A DNA stretch of 13,746 nt, from contig JANWHR010000009.1 of the NCBI GenBank assembly GCA_025450355.1, forward strand, positions 1 to 13,746. The letters run 5' to 3'. Of this stretch, positions 1 to 5,767 are shown piece after piece (positions within the stretch are counted from its first letter, which is position 1; the number at the start of each line of letters is the position of its first letter). The notes beneath the pieces are model-generated. The model saw only the letters and a list, made by a program, of their open reading frames with translations, was not told the DNA's origin and searched no databases. A program made the position numbers and the translations under genes. The stretch comes from Micropepsaceae bacterium (lineage in GTDB: Bacteria > Pseudomonadota > Alphaproteobacteria > Micropepsales > Micropepsaceae).

Positions 1-507
1 ATCCACGGGAATCAGTACGCCGCGCGAATGCGCTGCGGCCCGGCGGAACACCTCCCCGGCGGCCACTACACATTCCTTGTTCGCCAGCGCAACGATGGCG
101 CCGCGCTTTGCCGCTTCCAGAGTGGGCGCCAGGCCTGCCGCGCCAACAATGGCGCTCACCACCATTTCAGACGGACGTTGTGCGGCTTCAATCAGCGCGT
201 CTTTTCCCGCCAACACCTCAATACCCGTCCCGGAGAGCGCATCCGCCAGAGCCGAATGTGACGCCTGATCACCGATCACTGCGACTTCGGGCCGCAATTC
301 GCGAGCCTGTGAGGCCAACAGCGCGACATTCTTCTGCGCCGTCAAAGCCTGCAAAGGAAATACCCCGGGGCCATATTGCTCCCGCGCAAAACGAATCACC
401 TCGAGAGTCGCGGTCCCGATCGAGCCCGTGCTGCCAAGCACGGTGATCCTCCTTCCCAGCACCGGAAGCAGGTGAATTCCCAAAGCGGCGGAAACACCGT
501 TTCTCAT
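1..507 (-). CDS. dxr: 1-deoxy-D-xylulose 5-phosphate reductoisomerase, N-terminal part (cut by window edge)
   Basis: This is DXR (IspC), the NADPH- and divalent-metal-dependent enzyme that turns DXP into MEP, the committed step of the cytosolic MEP isoprenoid pathway. The first 169 residues are visible; the C-terminal part lies beyond base 1. The dinucleotide-binding loop GSTGSIG is at residues 25-31, IVGAAGL at 120-126, and the LANKE motif at 141-145. The visible part ends in IPVD, just where the metal-binding IPVDSEH segment should begin. I chose the ATG at 507. It follows the cdsA TAG (517-519) by three codons in the same frame, and GTG at 516 is an alternative. This start gives about 20 residues before the ITVLG strand, more than the few residues usual in the family. 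A GTG at 441 sits 6 nt after a perfect AGGAGG (448-453), but starting there would remove most of the first beta strand. It is the last visible gene of the rpsB operon. Identity is secure; the start is not. Confidence 0.93.
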   Translation of the reverse strand, partial: MRNGVSAALGIHLLPVLGRRITVLGSTGSIGTATLEVIRFAREQYGPGVFPLQALTAQKNVALLASQARELRPEVAVIGDQASHSALADALSGTGIEVLAGKDALIEAAQRPSEMVVSAIVGAAGLAPTLEAAKRGAIVALANKECVVAAGEVFRRAAAHSRGVLIPVD

Positions 508-516
508 TGCGGGCAC

Positions 517-1332
517 CTACAGCGGACTCAATCCGGACATTGCGACCAGAACTGCGCAAGCAGGCGCCACGAAAAGCAGACTGTCAATCCGGTCCAGTAC
601 GCCGCCGTGACCGGGAATGAGCCCACCACTGTCCTTGGCCTGAAATCTGCGTTTCACCCAGGACTCGAACAAATCTCCGCCATGCCCGACGAGCGCGATG
701 AAAATTCCGAGCACAAGCCCCGCCACTGCGCTTCGTCCAAGAGCGGCCAGGAAAGCCGCTTCGGCGACGCCCGCGGCGAAGGTGCCTGTCAGCAAACCGG
801 CCCAGGTCTTGTTTGGGGACAGCCGCGGCACAAGCTTGGGGCCGCCAATCAGGCGACCTCCAAACAGTGCACCCGTATCGGCAGTCCAGACCGCAACGAA
901 AATCCCCAGGACAAGAAGCGATCCCCCTGCCGAAGCCCTCAGCAACACCAGTGCAAGCGCGGCCAATCCGACATAAACAGGACCGACGGCGTGCCAAAAT
1001 GGCGACTGTTTGCGTCGTGCGGCCCAGAGAAACGCCACACAAAAACCCAACCCAAGCGCCAGCAGGGCTGCCTGTGTCTGTCGGGCGACGACGAAAATGG
1101 CCACGGAGATCGCAACTGCCAACGCCGATGCAAAAGTCTCATTTGCAAACTGTCCGCCATTGACCAACCTGTGCCATTCCCGCAATGCGGCGACCGCCCC
1201 CAGCACAACAAAACAGGCAAAAACCGGACCGCCTGCCAAGGTGACCAGGATCGCGACCGCGGCTAAAATCAACCCCGACAAAGCGCGCAGGGGCAGCTCG
1301 ATGGAGGCGGACATTGAACTCTGTGTTCCCAT
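517..1332 (-). CDS. cdsA: Phosphatidate cytidylyltransferase (CDP-diacylglycerol synthase)
   Basis: This integral inner-membrane enzyme makes CDP-diacylglycerol from phosphatidate and CTP, the branch point for all phospholipids. The 271-residue protein has many hydrophobic segments. The complete CDP-diglyceride synthetase signature lies at residues 224-250: S224, K227-R228, K233-D234, the HGG at 242-244, and D247-R-x-D250. A second conserved block, SPNKTWAG, is at 172-179. The length is normal for the family. The ATG at 1332 overlaps the uppS TGA by one base (TGATG), a typical translational-coupling arrangement. A second ATG at 1314 (residue 7) is possible. Downstream, dxr begins after a single in-frame TAG. 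UppS, CdsA and Dxr together form the lipid and isoprenoid part of the operon. The identification rests on the full signature. Confidence 0.97.
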   Translation of the reverse strand: MGTQSSMSASIELPLRALSGLILAAVAILVTLAGGPVFACFVVLGAVAALREWHRLVNGGQFANETFASALAVAISVAIFVVARQTQAALLALGLGFCVAFLWAARRKQSPFWHAVGPVYVGLAALALVLLRASAGGSLLVLGIFVAVWTADTGALFGGRLIGGPKLVPRLSPNKTWAGLLTGTFAAGVAEAAFLAALGRSAVAGLVLGIFIALVGHGGDLFESWVKRRFQAKDSGGLIPGHGGVLDRIDSLLFVAPACAVLVAMSGLSPL

Positions 1333-2165
1333 CAGCCTTTATTCGTCAGGCGGCTGAACAGGGAGGGCAAGCTCCGAACCGGCATTTCGTCAAGCCCAAG
1401 CCTGCCCGCACGCTCCAGTGGGACTCCTCCGAAGCGCCGCTCCCGGCGCGCAAATTCAGCCAGCGCGGCCTCCAAATCCCCGGCGCCAAAATCCGGCCAA
1501 AGTTTGTCGGTGAACACCAGTTCGGCATATGCCGCCTGCCAAAGCAGGAAGTTGGACAGCCGGCGTTCACCGCCGCTCCGGATCACCAGATCCGCATCCG
1601 GAATCCCGGCGCTCTGCATGCTGTCGCCGAGCATTTCCGGAGTGATGTTATCAGGATCGGTCTGCCCCAGGACGGCCGCGCGGGCGAGACTTCTGGCCGC
1701 ATCCGCCAATTCTTCACGCGATCCGTAATTGAAGGCAAAAGCCAGATTGAGCGCCGTGTTATTCGCGGTCAGCGTTTCGGCACTTTCGATCAGTCCGGCG
1801 ATATCGGGCGCCAGCCCCGTACGCGCGCCAATGAAGCGGACACGGACGTTGTGGGCATGGAGTTTCTCAATGTCCGCGCGGCAATAGCGGCGGAACAATC
1901 CCATCAAATGACGTACCTCGGACTCGGGACGACGCCAGTTCTCCGTTGAGAAGGTGTAAAGCGTCAGATATTGCAGCTCGAGCGCGCGTGCGGCACGGAC
2001 CACTTTGCGCACCGCCGAAATCCCTTTCACATGGCCGGCCTCGCGCGGCAGCATCCGATTCCTTGCCCACCGGCCATTGCCATCCATGATGATGGCAACG
2101 TGGCGCGGCAGACGAACCGGCTCGCGCGGCGATGCCGGACCTGGATCGGATACAGGTTTTGTCAA
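1332..2165 (-). CDS. uppS: Di-trans,poly-cis-undecaprenyl-diphosphate synthase
   Basis: This cis-prenyltransferase condenses farnesyl diphosphate with eight isopentenyl diphosphates to give the C55 carrier lipid for peptidoglycan and other envelope glycans. The 277-residue protein has all the family motifs: HVAIIMDGNGRW at 22-33 with the catalytic/Mg-binding Asp28, FSTENW at 72-77, the NLAFAFNYGSR block at 140-150, and the C-terminal isopentenyl-diphosphate-binding block RSGGERRLSNF at 196-206 followed by W209, Y213 and E215. In that block Ser replaces the more usual Thr of RTGGE. The start is a TTG at 2165 with an AAGGG purine run at 2175-2179. I see no in-frame ATG or GTG before the first conserved block, so the TTG start is fairly well supported. 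There is a short N-terminal Pro-rich stretch before the domain. It is 34 bp downstream of frr and overlaps cdsA by one base. Confidence 0.96.
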   Translation of the reverse strand: MTKPVSDPGPASPREPVRLPRHVAIIMDGNGRWARNRMLPREAGHVKGISAVRKVVRAARALELQYLTLYTFSTENWRRPESEVRHLMGLFRRYCRADIEKLHAHNVRVRFIGARTGLAPDIAGLIESAETLTANNTALNLAFAFNYGSREELADAARSLARAAVLGQTDPDNITPEMLGDSMQSAGIPDADLVIRSGGERRLSNFLLWQAAYAELVFTDKLWPDFGAGDLEAALAEFARRERRFGGVPLERAGRLGLDEMPVRSLPSLFSRLTNKG

Positions 2166-2199
2166 ATACTTATCCCTTTCCTGTCCCGGTCATGCCTGA

Positions 2200-2766
2200 T
2201 CAGACATGCATGATTTCCTGTTCCTTCGCCGCGAGCGCGGCATCGACTTCATGCACCAAATCATCGGTAAGTTTTTGCAGCTCATCGGAAAGCTTCCGGT
2301 GCTGGTCCTCGCCGATCGCGTGATCCTTCTCCAGCCGCTTGAGATGATCCATGCCATCGCGGCGGACATTACGCACGGCGACCCGCGCCTGCTCCGCATA
2401 TTTGTGGGCAAGTTTTGCCAGATCGCGGCGCCGTTCCTCATTCAACTCCGGGATCGGTATCCGGATCAGTTGTCCGTCAAGCTGCGGATTCAATCCCAAT
2501 CCGGCGTCGCGAATGGCCTTGTCCACCACCTTTGCCAGGCTTTTGTCGTATACCTGCACGGTGAGCAGGCGCGGCTCCGGCGCGCTGACCGTGCCCAACT
2601 GGTTGACGTGCATTGGGCTCCCGTAAGCCTCGATCGTAACGGGCTCAAGAATCGCCGGATTGGCCCGTCCTGTCCGCAAACCGGCGAATTCGTGCCGCAG
2701 CGTGGCGACCGCGCCTTTCATGCGCCGTTTGACGTCTTCCCTGTCGAACGGCGGTAACTGGGCCAT
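2200..2766 (-). CDS. frr: Ribosome recycling factor (RRF)
   Basis: RRF works with EF-G and IF3 to split post-termination ribosomes from mRNA. The product is 188 residues against about 185 in the family. Landmarks are the N-terminal helix with LRTGRANPAIL, the domain II region (YGSPMHVNQLGTVSAPEPR, then LLTVQVYDKSL), IRIPIPELNEERRRDL, and the long charged C-terminal helices containing RNVRRDGMDHLKR. I place the start at ATG 2766 because GGAGAG (2771-2776) lies at proper spacing before it. In-frame TTG (2781) and ATG (2778) codons upstream lack such a site and would add five residues or fewer. It lies 40 bp after pyrH and 34 bp before uppS in the classic tsf-pyrH-frr-uppS order. Confidence 0.97.
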   Translation of the reverse strand: MAQLPPFDREDVKRRMKGAVATLRHEFAGLRTGRANPAILEPVTIEAYGSPMHVNQLGTVSAPEPRLLTVQVYDKSLAKVVDKAIRDAGLGLNPQLDGQLIRIPIPELNEERRRDLAKLAHKYAEQARVAVRNVRRDGMDHLKRLEKDHAIGEDQHRKLSDELQKLTDDLVHEVDAALAAKEQEIMHV

Positions 2767-2806
2767 TCCACTCTCCATCAAATCACTGCCGCAGAATCAG
2801 TTTAGT

Positions 2807-3532
2807 CTAAGCCGGGTCGCCGATCACGGTACATCGCCCGGCGCCCCTGAGAATTGCGCTCAGATTGCCTCGGGCCTGAATGGAAAAGACAACAATGGGA
2901 ATACGGTTTTCCCGCGACAAGGACACGGCGGATGCGTCCATCACCTTGAGGTCTCGCGATAGAACCTCATGATAGGTAAGAAAATCGTAACGTTCGGCCT
3001 GCGCGTCCAGTTTGGGATCGGCACTATAGACACCATCCACCTGCGTCGCCTTGAACATCGCATCGCAGCCCATTTCGGCGGCGCGAAGAGCAGCAGCGGT
3101 GTCCGTGGTGAAAAACGGGTTGCCCGTGCCCGCCGCGAATATGACCAGCCGGCCCTTTTCCATGTGGCGGATCGCCCGCCTTCGGATATAGGGCTCGCAG
3201 ATTGACATCATCGGGATCGCCGACTGCACGCGTGTCGGCAAATCCATCCGCTCCAGCGCCGCCTGCAACGCCAGGGCGTTCATGACGGTGGCCAGCATGC
3301 CCATGTAATCGGCTGTGGCGCGCTCGATCCCTGCGGCGGCGCCCGCCAGGCCGCGAAAGATGTTTCCGCCGCCAACCACCAGGCAGACCTGCGATCCAAG
3401 CCCGATCGCTTCTTTCAGGTCGGCGGCAATCGAATCGACGGTCGAGGAATCGATTCCGTAGGCCTGGGTCCCCATCAGAGCTTCGCCAGAAATCTTGACG
3501 AGAACCCTGTCGTATCTGGGGACCTTTGCCAT
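2807..3532 (-). CDS. pyrH: Uridylate kinase (UMP kinase)
   Basis: This bacterial-type hexameric UMP kinase of the amino-acid-kinase fold phosphorylates UMP to UDP with ATP, feeding all pyrimidine nucleotides and UDP-sugars. The 241-residue length is standard. Visible motifs are KISGEAL at 13-19, the glycine-rich GGGNIFRG at 54-61, DYMGMLATVMNA, the block IRHMEKGRLVIFAAGTGNPF followed by FTTDTAA (nucleotide site), and KATQVDGVYSADPK. It lies 16 bp downstream of tsf. The sequence before the ATG has no recognisable Shine-Dalgarno motif, so translation may depend on coupling to tsf. No alternative start would preserve the first strand. Confidence 0.97.
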   Translation of the reverse strand: MAKVPRYDRVLVKISGEALMGTQAYGIDSSTVDSIAADLKEAIGLGSQVCLVVGGGNIFRGLAGAAAGIERATADYMGMLATVMNALALQAALERMDLPTRVQSAIPMMSICEPYIRRRAIRHMEKGRLVIFAAGTGNPFFTTDTAAALRAAEMGCDAMFKATQVDGVYSADPKLDAQAERYDFLTYHEVLSRDLKVMDASAVSLSRENRIPIVVFSIQARGNLSAILRGAGRCTVIGDPA

Positions 3533-3548
3533 GGAAATGTAACCAGGT

Positions 3549-4472
3549 TTACGTACCGGCCGTCGCCCTTACTTCGGCGGCGAAATCCGTCCTCGGCCGG
3601 TCGATCCCCTCCCCCACGGCAAAACGCAGAAAACCGCTGATCCGGACGGGAGAACCCACCTCCTTGCCCGCATTCTCCACCACCTTCGCGACTGGCGTTT
3701 CGCCATCCACGACGAAGATTTGCGAGAGCAGGACGTTTTCCTCGTAAAACTTGCGCATCCTGCCTTCGACCATTTTGGCGATGACGTTTTCCGGTTTGCC
3801 ACTTTGCCGCGCCTGATCTTCGTAGATGGCACGTTCCCGCGCGACAGTCTCTTCCGGCACGGCCTCAGGCGTCAGCGCAAGCGGATTGGTGGCGGCGACA
3901 TGCATCGCAAGTTGTTTTCCGAGACGCAGCAGTGCTTCCGTGCCGCCGCCGGATTCCAGCGCAACGAGCACCCCGATTTTGCCCAGATCGGGCGCTACCG
4001 CGTTGTGGATGTAAGACGCCACCACCCCGGGCGACACGGCCAAACCGGCGCTGCGCCGAACCGACATATTTTCTCCGATTTTTCCCACCAGCGCCGTCAA
4101 CGCCTCAGCCATGGTCTGGGCATCATCGAACGGCGACAGCAGCAGACGCTCCAACTCGCCCTCTTCCTCCAGCGCCTGTTGCGCCGCCTTACGGACATAG
4201 TTCTGGAATTCGGCCCCGCGCGCGACGAAGTCGGTTTCGGAATTTACCTCCACCATGGCGCCGCAGTCCGCCTGGGTGGCAATCCCGATAAGCCCCTCGG
4301 CGGCGGTGCGCCCCGCCTTTTTGGCCGCTTTGGCCAAACCCTTTTTGCGCAGCCAGTCCACCGCCTGCTCGAAATCGCCGGTGGTTTCCGCGAGCGCAGT
4401 CTTGCAGTCCATCATTCCGGCGCCGGTCTTTTCGCGCAGTTCCTTGACCATGCCGGCCGTAATCGTTGCCAT
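3549..4472 (-). CDS. tsf: Translation elongation factor Ts
   Basis: EF-Ts is the guanine-nucleotide exchange factor that recycles EF-Tu-GDP during protein synthesis. The 307-residue protein starts with the UBA-like N-terminal domain. EF-Ts signature 1 is at residues 12-27 (LREKTGAGMMDCKTAL). The second signature EVNSETDFVA follows, with the EF-Tu-contacting TDFV at 80-83. The two-subdomain core comes next, including SVRRSAGLA, and the C-terminal region contains LLSQIFVVDG. Size and layout match other proteobacterial EF-Ts proteins. AAGGA (4479-4483) sits 6 nt before the ATG. The gene lies 35 bp after rpsB, with a small hairpin in that gap. Confidence 0.97.
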   Translation of the reverse strand: MATITAGMVKELREKTGAGMMDCKTALAETTGDFEQAVDWLRKKGLAKAAKKAGRTAAEGLIGIATQADCGAMVEVNSETDFVARGAEFQNYVRKAAQQALEEEGELERLLLSPFDDAQTMAEALTALVGKIGENMSVRRSAGLAVSPGVVASYIHNAVAPDLGKIGVLVALESGGGTEALLRLGKQLAMHVAATNPLALTPEAVPEETVARERAIYEDQARQSGKPENVIAKMVEGRMRKFYEENVLLSQIFVVDGETPVAKVVENAGKEVGSPVRISGFLRFAVGEGIDRPRTDFAAEVRATAGT

Positions 4473-4484
4473 GATTTTTCCTTT

Positions 4485-4503
4485 CGCCCCCCGAATGGTG
4501 GCG
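4485..4503 (-). promoter_or_regulatory. Small hairpin in the rpsB-tsf intercistronic gap
   Basis: In the transcript sense, CGCCACC (4503-4497) can pair with the G-rich GGGGGCG segment ending at 4485, giving six pairs with one A-G mismatch and a loop of about five bases. It directly precedes the tsf ribosome-binding site and has no U-run after it, so it is not a rho-independent terminator. A partial terminator or processing site between rpsB and tsf is known in E. coli. A similar balancing role here is only an inference. Confidence 0.3.
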
Positions 4504-4507
4504 GATA

Positions 4508-5299
4508 TCAGCCGAGCGGGCTTGCCTCGACTTCAGCCGGTGCGGCAGGCGTGCTGACGTGCACCACGGGTTCTTCCGCGGCGCCCAGATCGACACCGGC
4601 GGCAACCTGGCCTTCCGACAGGCCATCAATGACCGCGCGCGCCGTGAGATCGCAATAAAGTGCAATCGCTCTCGATGCATCGTCGTTGCCCGGTATCGGA
4701 TAGGCAATGCCGTCGGGGTTGGAATTGGAATCCAGAATGGCGGCGACCGGAATCTCCAGCTTCCTTGCCTCGGCTACCGCGATGGCTTCCTTGTTCGTGT
4801 CGATCACGAAGAGCAGGCTGGGGAGGCCACCCATATCTTTGATGCCACCCAGCGACCGCTCAAGCTTGTCGCGCTCGCGCATCAGCTGCAGCAGCTCCTT
4901 TTTCGTGAGACCGGAACCCTGGGCAGATCCCAATGTCTCCTCCAGGTTGCGCAGACGCTTGATGGAATGAGAGATCGTTTGCCAGTTCGTCAGGGTCCCG
5001 CCCAACCAACGATGATTGACATAATACTGGGCGCAACGTTTGGCCGCGGCCGCAACCGGTTCCGCAGCCTGTCGCTTGGTGCCGACAAAAAGCACACGGC
5101 CCCGCGCCGCCACAATGTCGCGCATTGCGAGCAATGCCTGGTGGAGCAGGGGAACGGTCTGGGTCAGATCCATGATGTGAATGTCATTCCGGACGCCGAA
5201 GATGTATGGCGACATTTTCGGGTTCCAGCGCTGGGTGCGATGACCGAAATGGGCGCCGGATTCCAGAAGCTGGCGCAGGCTGAGCTCGGGTAATGCCAC
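4508..5299 (-). CDS. rpsB: 30S ribosomal protein S2
   Basis: S2 binds late to the 30S subunit near the head-body junction and is needed for S1 binding. The 263-residue protein carries LRQLLESGAHFGHRTQRWNP at the N-terminus, FGVRNDIHIMDLTQT, the VLFVGTKRQA segment, YYVNHRWLGGTLTNW, GGLPSLLFVIDTNKE, and PIPGNDDASRAI followed by a short Ala/Glu/Pro/Val-rich tail. The tail makes it slightly longer than E. coli S2. The start is GTG at 5299, 6 nt after a strong AAAAGGAG site (5306-5313). It is the first gene of the operon, with its own promoter and a leader of about 110 nt upstream. S2 is known to repress its own operon through the leader in gammaproteobacteria. Confidence 0.97.
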   Translation of the reverse strand: MALPELSLRQLLESGAHFGHRTQRWNPKMSPYIFGVRNDIHIMDLTQTVPLLHQALLAMRDIVAARGRVLFVGTKRQAAEPVAAAAKRCAQYYVNHRWLGGTLTNWQTISHSIKRLRNLEETLGSAQGSGLTKKELLQLMRERDKLERSLGGIKDMGGLPSLLFVIDTNKEAIAVAEARKLEIPVAAILDSNSNPDGIAYPIPGNDDASRAIALYCDLTARAVIDGLSEGQVAAGVDLGAAEEPVVHVSTPAAPAEVEASPLG

Positions 5300-5409
5300 G
5301 TGGAACTCCTTTTCCGGTTGTGGCCTGGCACGGGTGTGATTCGACTGGCGAACACCGGAGGGGCGGGCACGTCACAGCGACAGCCGCCCTTGACCCGTGC
5401 TGTGGGATG
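5300..5409 (-). promoter_or_regulatory. Structured 5' leader of the rpsB operon (candidate S2 autoregulatory element)
   Basis: Between the predicted start site (near 5409) and the rpsB GTG, the transcript contains an 8-nt segment GCACGGGT (5400-5393) exactly complementary to ACCCGTGC (5335-5328). Nested inside it, GGGCGG (5389-5384) is exactly complementary to CCGCCC (5366-5361). The outer stem would end only about 15 nt before the Shine-Dalgarno sequence (5306-5313). The pairing is seen directly. A role in S2 feedback control is inferred from autoregulation of rpsB leaders elsewhere; I do not recognise the specific fold. Confidence 0.45.
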
Positions 5410-5415
5410 CGCGGC

Positions 5416-5444
5416 TTATAGGTTATTTCCCACGCATCGTGCAA
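5416..5444 (-). promoter_or_regulatory. Housekeeping-sigma promoter of the rpsB operon
   Basis: On the minus strand, TTGCAC (5444-5439) and CTATAA (5421-5416) are separated by exactly 17 nt. Both hexamers are close to consensus, and CTATAA is a common alphaproteobacterial -10 form. Transcription would start near 5409. It lies in the only sizeable non-coding gap in the window, just upstream of the ribosomal-protein operon. An inverted repeat, GATGCG at 5406-5411 and CGCATC at 5433-5438, flanks the -10 and could be an operator. Confidence 0.7.
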
Positions 5445-5476
5445 GCCCGCCAGCCCGGTCCGGCAAGCCGCAGCGG

Positions 5477-5767
5477 TCACGAATTGAACAGGAAAATCAC
5501 GAGAAAGAGCGCATAGACCCATGGCGCAGCGAACAGGGCAACGATCTGCTGCCTGCTTCTCTTGCGCTGATCCGCACGAAAAGCGGCATAGGGCGCTGAG
5601 ATGCAAAACACCGGGAGCGCCCCGAATAGAATCGCGATCGCGAGGGGAGCGAAAGCGCCAGCCGTACCAATCGCGATCTGCGCCGCCGGCACCGCCATGT
5701 ACACACCAAACGCGAGCAGCAACAGATCGAGAGACACGGCGCCCCAGAACCAGGCGCGGCGGCGCAT
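5477..5767 (-). CDS. Small three-helix membrane protein of unknown function
   Basis: I do not recognise this 96-residue protein. It starts with a basic MRRR and has three strongly hydrophobic stretches (about residues 8-28, 37-62 and 75-94). A basic, Arg/Lys/Gln-rich loop (residues 64-74) lies between helices two and three. By the positive-inside rule, the N-terminus and this loop would both be cytoplasmic. The ATG at 5767 directly follows the dnaE TGA (TGAATG), with only a weak purine stretch upstream, so its translation is probably coupled to dnaE. It ends 32 bp before the -35 of the rpsB promoter. The hydrophobic pattern and tight coupling favour a real gene. I find no motif that suggests a function. 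Confidence 0.7.
   Translation of the reverse strand: MRRRAWFWGAVSLDLLLLAFGVYMAVPAAQIAIGTAGAFAPLAIAILFGALPVFCISAPYAAFRADQRKRSRQQIVALFAAPWVYALFLVIFLFNS

Noticed and set aside
376..1266. 296-codon plus-strand open frame opposite dxr and cdsA
   Set aside because: It is a shadow of cdsA, whose full family signature is on the other strand. The translation is low-complexity Gln/Arg/His-rich.
2766..2781. Earlier TTG/ATG starts for frr
   Set aside because: There is no ribosome-binding site at proper distance, whereas GGAGAG is well placed for ATG 2766.
3720..4658. 312-codon plus-strand open frame across tsf and the end of rpsB
   Set aside because: It is antisense to two certain genes; the composition is His/Arg/Gly-rich and typical of a complementary-strand shadow.
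5445..5476. Possible terminator after the small membrane-protein gene
   Set aside because: The GC-rich stretch has no convincing stem and no T-run on the transcript strand.
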